Shown in pieces: positions 37,686-46,690 of a DNA stretch of 64,000 nt. Location of the stretch: NCBI GenBank assembly GCA_013306675.1, contig JABLUY010000110.1, positions 50,652 to 114,651 of the forward strand. The letters are read 5' to 3'. Under the pieces are notes generated by a model. That model was not told the DNA's origin. It saw only the letters and a list, made by a program, of their open reading frames with translations, and ran no database searches. The first letter of the stretch is position 1. Every line of letters starts with the position of its first letter. The translations under genes were made by a program, and so were the position numbers. Source of the stretch: Thraustochytrium sp. TN22 (Eukaryota; Sar; Bigyra; Thraustochytrida; Thraustochytriidae).

Positions 37686-39287
37686 TCAGCGGCCGCTCAT
37701 AATGGTCGGAGACAGGGTGGCGAGCTGACTCACCGCATCGCGAACTGCGTATGCACGGAGACGCGTACGCAAGGACCGCATGTACACCAGGAGCCACGCT
37801 TGGAAGGAATCGCGCAGCCGCGCCATGCGGTCCTCCCGAACGTAAGCGCGCCAGGCGTTAAAGACGCGGGCCAACTCGAACCCCTGCGCTGCCTTGCGCC
37901 TTTCCCGTGCTGCAAGGGTCGCCCGCCGCCACGTGGACCAGGCCCGACGCAACTTGGACGTCGCGACGCGCTGCGCCCGTGCTCGCGCGTCGTATGCGAT
38001 TTCCGCCCGCTGCTCTGCGGCAGCAAGGGCCCAGACGCGGAGGCACCGCTTGCCCAGGGCCCGCAGTCGGCGAGCTCGCGCAGCTCGGCAGATCTTTTGC
38101 AGTATCACAGCGCTGGCCCAGGCGCGCAGCACGCGAAGCGCAAGCTCTCGCCGACGCTGCAGTGCGCACCGCTCCCGGAAGACCTGGCGTGCCATGCGCA
38201 GACGTTCCATGTGCTCCCGCTGACGCTGTTCTTGATGCTGTTGCTGTTGCTGTCGTTCTTGTTCTTGTTGCTGCTGATGTTGCTGCTGATGTTGCTGTTC
38301 TCGCATGCGAGCTGCTTCAAGCATGCCATTCGTCAGGGTCGGCCTGCCGTGAACCTGAGCCTGCAACTCAGCGATGCGCTGCTTGGCGATGCGCACATTC
38401 TCCGCATTCTGCTGCTGAAAGACCACGAGGCGGTCCTGAAGACGGCGATTGACGTCCTGCAGGCGCAGCTCGGTCTCGCGCTGGTGCTGCAGGAGGGCCT
38501 CGAGCTCGCGCACGCGGTCGCTGAGCGCCGCGTCGCTGCGCTGGCGCGTTGAATCGCGATGCTCGCGCGCACGAGATGCGATGGCGCGGGCGTAGTCTCT
38601 CCCCACGCCTGGAGTGCTCCCTTCTGGCTGTGACCGTGACGCCGGCGGCAGTGGTGGTGGTGGCGGCGGCGGCGGCGGTGGTGGTGGTGGTGATGGTGGA
38701 GGCGAGAGCGGCGGCGGTGAGGCGAGCAAGGGCGGTGCGGGGGGGCGCGTGTGCCTACCGCCGCGTTTCAGAGGCGGAATGGGCGTGCGACCTGAAGGCT
38801 GCGGCGGCGACCGTGATCGGCCGCGCTGCTGGGGGCGGCGGCGGCGCACCGGGGTGGCTTCGATAACTCCCGGCGACCTCGGCCTCGTACTTTTGCCGCT
38901 GCGCGTTGTCGATGGCCGGCTGTGTGCCGATGCCGGTCGGCTGCGCGCTGAGGCCGGTCGTGTTGGGGCGCCGTCCCGCGGAAGGTGCTGATGTCGTTGG
39001 CGATCATGGTGGTGCTCGCTCAAGGCTCTTGCACGGGAACTCATCTCGAGTCGCTCCTCGTCCAGAAAGCGCAAGCGTGCACGCGATGGGTCGTCGTGCT
39101 GTCTGCGCAGCAGCCGCAACGAGGCGCCGGCGGTATTGGGACGGGCTTCGGCGGTGCCCGGGCGATGATGGTGGTCATCGGGCGCGCGGCGGGCCGGCCT
39201 CGGCTGCGAGCGTGGCGGGCTCGCGAGCCTCCGGCGGCGGAAGGCCGCCGAGTAGGACGACTCTACGTCCTCACCAGCGTCCTCCAT
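37686..39287 (-). CDS. Sfi1-like / centrin-binding-type coiled-coil protein
   Basis: 533 residues. The N-terminal 230 residues are disordered: Arg/Pro/Ser-rich with RPASARSRPASAHSRPS and a poly-Pro run. A coiled coil follows (about 240-310, LSDRVRELEALLQHQRETEL), then a Gln/His-rich stretch. The C-terminal half contains repeated Trp motifs about 30 residues apart: LRVLRAWASAV, LRVWALAA, LRRAWSTWRRA, FNAWRAYVRE, FQAWLLVYMR. This matches the spirit of the Sfi1 repeat (Leu-x2/3-Trp-Arg/Lys) that binds centrin at spindle-pole or basal bodies. The assignment rests on this periodicity only. ATG 39287 is the first Met in frame; the frame extends 12 codons to a GTG. The gene is convergent with ABCF. 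Confidence 0.65.
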   Translation of the reverse strand: MEDAGEDVESSYSAAFRRRRLASPPRSQPRPARRAPDDHHHRPGTAEARPNTAGASLRLLRRQHDDPSRARLRFLDEERLEMSSRARALSEHHHDRQRHQHLPRDGAPTRPASARSRPASAHSRPSTTRSGKSTRPRSPGVIEATPVRRRRPQQRGRSRSPPQPSGRTPIPPLKRGGRHTRPPAPPLLASPPPLSPPPSPPPPPPPPPPPPPLPPASRSQPEGSTPGVGRDYARAIASRAREHRDSTRQRSDAALSDRVRELEALLQHQRETELRLQDVNRRLQDRLVVFQQQNAENVRIAKQRIAELQAQVHGRPTLTNGMLEAARMREQQHQQQHQQQQEQERQQQQQHQEQRQREHMERLRMARQVFRERCALQRRRELALRVLRAWASAVILQKICRAARARRLRALGKRCLRVWALAAAEQRAEIAYDARARAQRVATSKLRRAWSTWRRATLAARERRKAAQGFELARVFNAWRAYVREDRMARLRDSFQAWLLVYMRSLRTRLRAYAVRDAVSQLATLSPTIMSGR

Positions 39288-39721
39288 GCCCCTCTGGGCG
39301 CCGCGGCCGCGGCCGCCGGCCACCCATGCAGCGTGTTTGACCAGCGGCTCGCGGCGTGGCTGCGGCTCGCGGTCAGGTCAGGCAGGCAGGCCACGGACGG
39401 TTTTTTCCCTTGGTGTGCCGGTGACTTGAGTCCCGGTCACCTTCTCTCAGCTGGTGCTGAGCTGGCACTCGGGCAAGCAAGCACTGCAAAGCTAGCACTG
39501 TAAATAAGCAAACAAACAAGCAAGCAAGCAAGCAAGCAGGCAAAGAAAGTGGTGCAAGATGCGAGCAATGACCATGACAGCAAAGCTGAGACTTCGAAAA
39601 CCAAAAGGTGTGGGAACTCCAATCAGAGCTTGTTCGCCGCGCCGGACCTGAGAGAGAGGCTCGCAAACCCCGCGTTAGGCAGCTGGAGAGGGCGTTCGGA
39701 GCACGCATAATGAATGTCTTC
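39288..39721. other. Intergenic between glyoxalase 3' end and Sfi1-like start
   Basis: 434 bp between two - strand genes. It holds a CAAG microsatellite (about 39505-39540, AAGCAAACAAACAAGCAAGC) and no gene. Confidence 0.6.
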
Positions 39722-41137
39722 TTACTTCTTGCCAGTGAGGGACTCAATGGGCACCTTGCGCTTGACGAGTTCAACCCAGTAGCCCGTGGGGTCCTTGACG
39801 AAGGCGACATTGCTCATGGAGCCATCCGTGGGCTTCTTGATGAAGGGCACGCCGACCTTGTCGAGGAGCTCGCAGTACTTGTCGATGTCGTCGACGCTGT
39901 GATTTGTGCATGCATGTTTTTCAAGAGTATCTCACAGTCAGTCCACCTCATCCTCCGACGCCTAGTCCGCCTCTCTCCACGTCTCTCTCTCTCCGCTCTC
40001 TCCGCTCCCTATGCTCTTGGTTGCCAGTCAAACATACACAAAGGCCACATGGCCAAAGCCCTTGGGCGCAGGCTGGCCCTTGTACTCGGAGTCGTTACCG
40101 TTGTGGTAGCTGGGGCCTTCCTCGGACTCGGTACCGTGGTTCCAGGTGAGCTCGAGCGCCGGGTCCCACATGGTCTTGGTGATCTCCTCGACGGAGTCAT
40201 CGGCCTGAAGCTTGGCGAGGTCGTCGGTAGGCGTGGCGAGGAAGAAGAGCGAGAAGTCGCCCTTGTCCTTGTCAAAGTGGCGCTCGCGCACCGGCTGCAT
40301 GCCAAAGAGGTCACGGTAAAAGGCGATGGACTTGGCCGGGTCCTTGATGCGCATCATGGTCTGGGAGAAGTTGAAGCGGTCGGCCTCAAGCTCGCGCTTG
40401 GCGGGCACGAGCTCGATCCAGTAGCCGTCCGGGTCCAGCGCGAAGGCGATGCCCTTCATGCGGCCCTCGTCCGGGCGCTTCTTGAAGGCGACGCCCTTGG
40501 ACTCGAGCGCCTCGGAGGCGGCGTAGACGTCGTTGGTGTTGAAGGCGATGTGGCCGAAGCCGACCGGGTCGGTGTTGCCGTTGTGATACATTTGCGGGCG
40601 GTCCGCGTGGTCGCGCAGCGGCAGGTCATCGGAGTTCTCCGTGCCGTGGTTGTGGGTCAGCTCGATGAGCGCCAGGCCCTGGCGGTTGTTCCAGAGAAAC
40701 TCGTGCGCCTCGGGCGTGCCGGGCTCGGGGCACTTGGCCTCGAGCTCCTTGGACAGCGTCGCGAGAAAGTAGAGCGAGAACTCCTTGTCCGGGAAGTGGT
40801 ACTCCTGGACGAGCTTGCAGCCGAAGTGCTCCTGGTAAAAGGCGACCGAGGTCTTGGGGTCGCGCACGCGCAGCATGGAGTGATGCCACGTCGGCTTGAG
40901 CGCCTGCAGCTCCTTGATGGTCGCCTCGTCGAACTCGCTCGGCTGCGTCGCGTACTCGCTCATCTCGCGCGTCGCCATGGTGCGGACCTGCTGCGCCTGC
41001 GCCTCGGGCTGCCGCAGCCGCTGCGTCTGCGTCTGCGTCGCCGCGCCCCACCTGCCTGCGACTTGCTCTTGCTGCTGCGTCGTCTGCCGCGCCAGCCTCG
41101 TTGCGGCTCTGCACTGCCTCGTCGCCAACGCCAGCAT
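39722..41137 (-). CDS. GLO1: Glyoxalase I, two-domain, probably mitochondrial (spliced, two exons)
   Basis: Lactoylglutathione lyase, converting the methylglyoxal-glutathione hemithioacetal to S-lactoylglutathione. Exon 1 (41137-40038) plus exon 2 (39896-39722) give 424 residues. Two fused glyoxalase domains are present, as in yeast GLO1. Domain 1 has WHHSMLRVRDP, ALIELTHNHGTE, GFGHIAFN and GYWIELVP; domain 2 has FSQTMMRIKDP, ALELTWNHGTES, GFGHVAF-VVDD and GYWVELVK. Each domain therefore carries a full metal-ligand set (His/Gln, Glu, His, Glu). Without splicing the ORF ends at HVAFVYV, before the last metal-binding Glu. An Arg/Gln-rich N-terminus (MLALATRQCRAATRLARQTT) looks like a mitochondrial presequence; starting at the internal MATREM (near 40979) would give a cytosolic form. 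Confidence 0.93.
39897..40037 (-). other. Spliceosomal intron of glyoxalase I (141 nt)
   Basis: Starts GTATGTTTGACTGG and ends AAATCACAG on the - strand. Removal joins GT|C into Val and continues VVDDIDKYCELLDKVGVPF, restoring domain 2. A purine-rich GGAGAGAGCGGAGAGAGAGA tract follows the donor, as in the eIF3i intron. A CTGAC branch-like sequence lies about 45 nt before the acceptor. Confidence 0.9.
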
Positions 41138-42471
41138 CGCGGCAGCCTCGCTCTCGATCCGTCTCTGATCTGATCTTCATGCCTTCCATTGCACTGATCA
41201 TGACTCACTCACTCACACAGTGACAGGGGAGCAAGCTTCACAAGCAACGCAGTGCCTCGCGGCCTGTGATCCAAAGAACAAACACTTGAACAAAGGACAC
41301 ATCACAAGGAGGAGACTCGGCAGATGTCTGCGACTCTCCCGGCGGGCTCGGGAAGCTGCCTGGCTGCCTGGCAAGGGCAAGGCAAGGGCGTCGTCTGCGT
41401 GCAGGGCGTGGTGCCGTGTGGCCCGCAAGCGCCGGCCCGGACGGAAGCTTGCTTGGCCTTCCGGACGCTGGCAGGCTGACTGACATACTGCACAGAAGAC
41501 TGAATCAATCACTGGCAACGCGCGTTGCTGGATGCAGTGAAGCGTAGCGTGCATCTTGCATCTCTCTGCTGCTTGGGCAAACGGCGCGAGCGGGCGCGGT
41601 GGCGGAGCGGGTGCCCATCGCGCCCTGTCGCGTACGAGCACGCGGATGACTGATGCGCGCCCGGCCCCGGGCCTTTGTTAGCCTTTGTCAACTTTGCATA
41701 AGCTCGACCTCAACATGGGCAGCCACTTGAACGAGCACTGCAGCAAAGCAGCAAGCAAGCGGCAGAAGCTGCTCACGGCAGAGAGCTCGCTACGAGCCTG
41801 ATGATCAGATGATCAGATCTCTCGCCCGACAAGGCCCCGTGCCCGACGAGTCATGCCGCCGCTGCCACGGGTCGCGTCAGCAGCGCGGATTTGTCGCTCG
41901 CTGCCTTGCGGCCTTGCGCGCCTACAAATCGCCGCGCTCGGCGGCGCTGCGAGAGCTGGACTCGGACCTGGCGGCCACTCTCGTCAACAAGCTGAGCTGA
42001 GCTGAGTTGAGCTGACTTGACATGTGAGTTGAGTTGAGGTGGGCTGGGTTGAGTTGAGTTGGGTTGAGTTGAGAGGAGTTGAGTTGACCGTGAGTTGAGT
42101 TCTCCTTGGTCGAGCTCTGGCCGCTAGCTTGGCTCCGTCATCCGCCCGCGGCGCGTGGGCACGGACGGGCGCGAGGGCCGAGGCGTGAGGCGTGGCCGCC
42201 CGCGTGCGAGGCGGTTTTTGGAGCCCGACAAGACGCCCGCGGCGGGCGACGAGCGGCGAGCGGCTGGCCAAGAGAGTGGCTAGGCTAGCTAGCTCGCTAG
42301 CTAGGTAGTAAAGGAGGCGTGGCTGTCGGAGTCGGCGTCGCGGGTCGTGGCCGGGCCGGTATCCAGAACCGCAACCACAGGAGCTCCTCGACGCGAGCCG
42401 AGCAGCAGCGCAGCAGAGGCGAGAGCAAGGCGAGGCAAGGCAGCGCAGCGCAGAGCGCAGGCGAGGAGACC
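41138..42471. promoter_or_regulatory. Divergent glyoxalase / TPI intergenic region
   Basis: 1.3 kb with two promoters and no recognised gene. It includes the GTTGA minisatellite and CTAGCTAGCTCGCTAGCTAG near 42283-42304. The TPI-proximal part is GC-rich 5' UTR-like sequence. Confidence 0.5.
41991..42101. repeat. GAGTT/GTTGA pentamer minisatellite
   Basis: About 20 imperfect GAGTT/GAGCT pentamers with interruptions, between the divergent glyoxalase and TPI genes. Confidence 0.9.
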
Positions 42472-43233
42472 ATGGCGGCGCGGCGCATCCCGCTGGTGTG
42501 CGGCAACTTCAAGCTGAATGGGTCGCGCAAGATGCTCGAGGGCCTGGTGGGCACCCTGAACGGCGCGTCGCTGAGCAGCAAGGTGCAGGTGGGCGTGGCG
42601 CCGTCGGCCGTGCACCTGGACATGGTGCGGCAGCAGCTCAAGTCCGAGATCATGGTGGGCGCGCAGGACTGCTGGAAGGCCGGTTCGGGCGCGTTCACGG
42701 GCGAGACGTCGGCGGACATGCTCGTGGACCTGGGCCTGGAGTTCTCCATCGTCGGCCACTCGGAGCGCCGCGAGAAGGGCGAGACGAGCGAGCTGATCGG
42801 CGAGAAGGCCGCGTACGCCGTGTCCAAGGGCCTCATGGTGATCGGCTGCATTGGCGAGAAGCTCGAGCACCGCGAGTCGGGCAAGACCATGTCGGTCATC
42901 ACGGAGCAGATGCAGGGCTACCTGGCGGCGCTCAAGGAGGAGGAGATGTGGAGCGACATGGTGCTCGCGTACGAGCCCGTGTGGGCCATTGGCACTGGCA
43001 AGACGGCTTCGCCGGAGCAGGCTCAGGAGGTCCACGCCGAGCTGCGCGACTGGCTCAAGGCCAACATCTCCGACAAGGTTGCCGCCGAGACGCGCATTCT
43101 CTACGGTGGCTCCGTCACGGAGAAGAACTGCGACGAGCTCATTAAGAAGGACGACATTGATGGCTTCCTTGTCGGCGGTGCTTCTCTCAAGCCGGAGTTC
43201 GTGCAGATTTGCCAGGCCCCGGACAACGCCTGA
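42472..43233 (+). CDS. TPI1: Triosephosphate isomerase
   Basis: 253 residues, the normal TIM-barrel length; it interconverts dihydroxyacetone phosphate and glyceraldehyde 3-phosphate in glycolysis. Catalytic residues are in place: Asn12 and Lys14 (CGNFKLNG), His96 (IVGHSERR) and Glu168 (AYEPVWAIGTGK). The phosphate-gripping loop 6 (AIGTGKTASPEQAQ) and the YGGSV and GFLVGGASL phosphate loops are also intact. There is no targeting extension from ATG 42472, so it is probably cytosolic. The frame is open upstream through low-complexity 5' UTR. It is convergent with the 7TM gene (169 bp). Confidence 0.97.
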   Translation: MAARRIPLVCGNFKLNGSRKMLEGLVGTLNGASLSSKVQVGVAPSAVHLDMVRQQLKSEIMVGAQDCWKAGSGAFTGETSADMLVDLGLEFSIVGHSERREKGETSELIGEKAAYAVSKGLMVIGCIGEKLEHRESGKTMSVITEQMQGYLAALKEEEMWSDMVLAYEPVWAIGTGKTASPEQAQEVHAELRDWLKANISDKVAAETRILYGGSVTEKNCDELIKKDDIDGFLVGGASLKPEFVQICQAPDNA

Positions 43234-43402
43234 TGATTTCTTACTGGTCCAACTTGAAGTATGTTCAACAACAAAAAATGAAGATGAAGATGAGGTGGAA
43301 AAAGGAGGAAAGGACCGAAAAGGGGCCCTACATTCTCTTTTTTTTGTTTACCGCCGTGGTGGAGTAGGCCTAAGGTTTGATTGACTTCCCCGTCTGCTCA
43401 CA

Positions 43403-46400
43403 TCAGCTGGGAACGACACTGCCACTCTTGTTGCTGCCGTTGACGCTGCCGCCCTTTTGGCTGCCACTCTTGCCGCTGTTCGCCTTGCCGCCGCCAATCT
43501 TGTTGTGGATGACGACGGAGCCGTCAACAAAGCCAGAGCCGACCTCTTGCGTGGAGTACTGCGTGCCGCTAGGGCCGACCTTGGTGCCTTCAGTCTTGCT
43601 GCGGCCGCCGCGGTTGAGGACGTCGGTGCCGGCGCCGGAGGACTCGGGCGCACCAAAGATGGTAAAGTAGATCTTGGGGCCGAAGATGAGGCTCATGGTG
43701 GAGAAGTCGTTGAGGAAGACGGCGATGCTGCGAATGAACATGGAGGTCTTGGCATCGTCGGCCGTGAGCACAATGACCGGAAGCGCGAGCAGGAGAACCT
43801 GGAGATTGCCGAGCATGGCGAGGCTGAGGAACTTGGCCTCGGCGAAGACGCCATTGACCTTGCGGCACTGGTAACTAAGCTTAGCGCCGTAAAAGAGCAG
43901 CGCCAGGTGGTAGATGGCCAAGACAGTGATGAAGGAGCGCGAGGTGGGCGACTCGCAGGCACCGTTGAGCGGGGCGTCGTCGGGGCGCACGAAGAGCAAG
44001 GGGTCGACGATGGTCCAGACGGTGAGCAGGAGGACCTCGAAGGACAGCAGGGTTGCGAGCGCGGCGAGCGTGCTGCGCAGCGAGATGCCCTTGGGCTTGC
44101 GCAAGCGGCTGGCGCTGTGGAAGACCTTGGCGACACGGCGCAGCTTGACGATCATCGAGCAGTAGGTGATGGCAAAGCCGAGGCCATAAAACCAGGGCTG
44201 CATCATGCAGGCGGCGTTGGCGCGGTCGTTGACGCCGGCGCCGGCCGCCGGACCGACTTCGTCGTCCACGGACATCATGATGATGGTCATGGAGGAGATG
44301 ACGACGCCAGCCGACACGAGCGCCAGGAGCGGCGGCTGCGAGGCGCGCACGATCACGTGCTTGCGCATGACGATGGTCCACACCGTGTAAAAGGTGGCCA
44401 TGAGCACGTTGACGACGGCCAGGCCGCGCGCGATGGCCTTGATACCATTGGTCTCCAGCTTCTCCTCGTCCGGCTCGCAGCCCATGGCGAGCGCGTTGGT
44501 CGGCGTGGTCGCGCAGGTGCTCACGTTCGCCGGCTCCGCGTAGGCGGCCTGGTAGTAGAAGCCGCACTCGCAGCGCGCAGGCTTGCCGTCCTCGGAGGCC
44601 GTGCAGTAGGCGTTCTCCGGGCAGCCCGCCGCGCAGAGGGCAGGCGCGGCGGCCTCGCGAAACATGACCATGACGAAGTAGGTCTCTTCGACGCCATCGC
44701 TTGCCGAGGCGCGGCGCGCCGCCTGCGTGAAGGCGATGCGAGTCTCACTCGTGCCGCTGAGCGAGTTCCACAGCAGCGTGAGAAAGTCGCCGCCCATCTG
44801 GAGCGCTGCCTTGCGCAGGTCGTCCGTAAAGTCCTTGCCGAGCGTCGACACGCCCTCCACCTGCTGCACAAAGGTGGTGTATGGCTGCGGGTTGGTCACG
44901 TTCCAGTCGCCGCGCGCATCGACGTCGCCATAGGCGAGCAGGTTGTAGTCGGAGTCCAGAACGATGGCGTAAAAGTCCGGCGCCAAAAAGTGCTGTGCAC
45001 TCGAGCCGTTGTTGATGTCGTCCAGCACGTCCTGCAGGTCGTCGGCGAGCTGGATGGCGGTGACGATCTCGCCCACGAGCGCCTTTGCGTTCGTCTCGGA
45101 GCACTCGGCCGAGTACGCGGCGGAGCATGCCTCGACAACGGGCGCGCGCTCGATGGTGTAGCCGTGCAGAAGATAGTACTCACGGCCGTACTTGACGATT
45201 TTGTTGACGAAGCCGGCGTAGTCACCGTAGCCGCGGGCGCCGGTCAGCCGCACCCAGCCACCGCCTGAGTTGGCCTTGTCCACGAGCATGCTGTGGACGG
45301 CGTCCGAGTCAGAGGCGTCGATGTGGCGCGCCGCCAGCGCGGCCGCCAGCGAGCCGTCCGGCGCCAGCGTGCCAGCGTCAATCCCGTCGGCGCGGACGAC
45401 CGCGCTCGTGTACTCGACCAGCAGGACGCCAAAGCCACCAGGGAGCTGGAAGTCGTCGGAGGTGGTCAAGTTGTTGTACACGTGAGCCTCCTCGACGTCC
45501 GTGAGTAGCTCGACCTCGGCGTGCGCGCTGAGAGAGAGCGTGCTGGCGATGGCGCAGGGTGCGCTGACGTCCGCCGAGCATGTCCCACAGAGTGCCGACG
45601 GTGTGACCGGGTCGCGGATGTGGTAAAAGCCCGTGCCCATGTAGTAGCGCTTGCCGAGGCGCTCCACGCCGACGACAAAGGTGATCTTGGGGAGCAGCAC
45701 ATCGACACCAGGGGCGCTGAACATGTACAGGGTCCAGCCGCCACCCTGCAGGGCGCCAGCCACAAAGATGGAGTGCGTGTCGGCAGGCGGCGCGCTCGGG
45801 TTAATGAGGAAGCCGATCTCGTCTGTGGTGAGCCCGATGAAGGCGGGAATCTTGTGCGCCATGGTGACGTTCTCCGCATTGGCGCCAAAGTCGAAGGCAA
45901 AGGTGTACCACGCGCCGGCCTGGTAAATGTCGGAGGTTGGGTAAGTGGTTTCGCGGAAGATCTCGCGCATCTGTGCCTCAGAAGTCGTCAGCATGGCCTC
46001 TGCCAGCATGATGCCGACGAAAGACCTCACGTTCTGGATGCTGCAACGCCGGTTGGTGCTCGTCGGGCACACGTCGACGTCCATCCGCGGCAGCATTCGG
46101 TGTACGAGCGCGGCCAGCACGACATAGGTCTTGCCGTCACCGCCGGTGACCTCCAGCGCGTAGCCCAGGTGGCCGCGCGGCGAGCCGGCCATGTCGGCCG
46201 CCACGAAGGAGAACTGGAACCAGCCGTCCTGGCCCAGGCTCGCGGCCTCCAGCATCTCTGCCGTGAGCCCGGTTTGGATCGTCAAGTCGCCCAGTTGCGT
46301 CGCCATTGCCTCGAGCGAGAGTCCGTTCAGATCGGCGCTGCGGCCATTCGCCACGCACGTCGCGCTCGTCGCGCTGAGCACCTCGAAGACCATGGGCGCA

Positions 46401-46690
46401 AACCCGAAGCCATCTTGCACATTCAGATCGCCAGCGTTGACGCTGGCCAGCAGCGTCTGGACTTCAGCGTCGTCCGCTGTGGCTTCCACGGCCGCGGCCG
46501 TGCTCTCCACCAGTCTGTAGACGTTGTTGAAGGCGCATGGCGTTGCATAGCTCGCGGAGCACGCAGGAAACGCCGGCGTGACCTCGCCGTCAATGAAACG
46601 CGCCGGGCGCTGCGAGGCACCGCTCACCTGAGCGATCACGACGCTCACGATCGCCCAAGCCAGCGCGGGCCGAGCCATGATGCGAGCCAT
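43403..46690 (-). CDS. Class C-type 7TM receptor with four tandem extracellular repeats
   Basis: 1,095 residues. Signal peptide ARPALAWAIVSVVIAQVSG. The roughly 700-residue ectodomain holds four repeats of about 160 residues, each opened by a Cys pair: CSASYATPC, CPTSTNRRC, CSADVSAPC and CSAAYSAEC (near residues 40, 207, 368 and 523). Their later parts (GKTYVVLAALVH, KRYYMGTGFYHI, REYYLLHGYTIE) look like Cache-type ligand-binding sensors. A short EGF-like Cys cluster (CPENAYCTASEDGKPARCEC) precedes the membrane domain. The membrane domain (about 753-1006) has seven hydrophobic segments; the IL1/TM3 area QPWFYGLGFAITYCSMIVKL is characteristic of 7tm_3 (class C) receptors. The tail is Gly/Ser/Lys-rich. 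Ligand and G-protein coupling are unknown. Confidence 0.85.
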   Translation of the reverse strand: MARIMARPALAWAIVSVVIAQVSGASQRPARFIDGEVTPAFPACSASYATPCAFNNVYRLVESTAAAVEATADDAEVQTLLASVNAGDLNVQDGFGFAPMVFEVLSATSATCVANGRSADLNGLSLEAMATQLGDLTIQTGLTAEMLEAASLGQDGWFQFSFVAADMAGSPRGHLGYALEVTGGDGKTYVVLAALVHRMLPRMDVDVCPTSTNRRCSIQNVRSFVGIMLAEAMLTTSEAQMREIFRETTYPTSDIYQAGAWYTFAFDFGANAENVTMAHKIPAFIGLTTDEIGFLINPSAPPADTHSIFVAGALQGGGWTLYMFSAPGVDVLLPKITFVVGVERLGKRYYMGTGFYHIRDPVTPSALCGTCSADVSAPCAIASTLSLSAHAEVELLTDVEEAHVYNNLTTSDDFQLPGGFGVLLVEYTSAVVRADGIDAGTLAPDGSLAAALAARHIDASDSDAVHSMLVDKANSGGGWVRLTGARGYGDYAGFVNKIVKYGREYYLLHGYTIERAPVVEACSAAYSAECSETNAKALVGEIVTAIQLADDLQDVLDDINNGSSAQHFLAPDFYAIVLDSDYNLLAYGDVDARGDWNVTNPQPYTTFVQQVEGVSTLGKDFTDDLRKAALQMGGDFLTLLWNSLSGTSETRIAFTQAARRASASDGVEETYFVMVMFREAAAPALCAAGCPENAYCTASEDGKPARCECGFYYQAAYAEPANVSTCATTPTNALAMGCEPDEEKLETNGIKAIARGLAVVNVLMATFYTVWTIVMRKHVIVRASQPPLLALVSAGVVISSMTIIMMSVDDEVGPAAGAGVNDRANAACMMQPWFYGLGFAITYCSMIVKLRRVAKVFHSASRLRKPKGISLRSTLAALATLLSFEVLLLTVWTIVDPLLFVRPDDAPLNGACESPTSRSFITVLAIYHLALLFYGAKLSYQCRKVNGVFAEAKFLSLAMLGNLQVLLLALPVIVLTADDAKTSMFIRSIAVFLNDFSTMSLIFGPKIYFTIFGAPESSGAGTDVLNRGGRSKTEGTKVGPSGTQYSTQEVGSGFVDGSVVIHNKIGGGKANSGKSGSQKGGSVNGSNKSGSVVPS

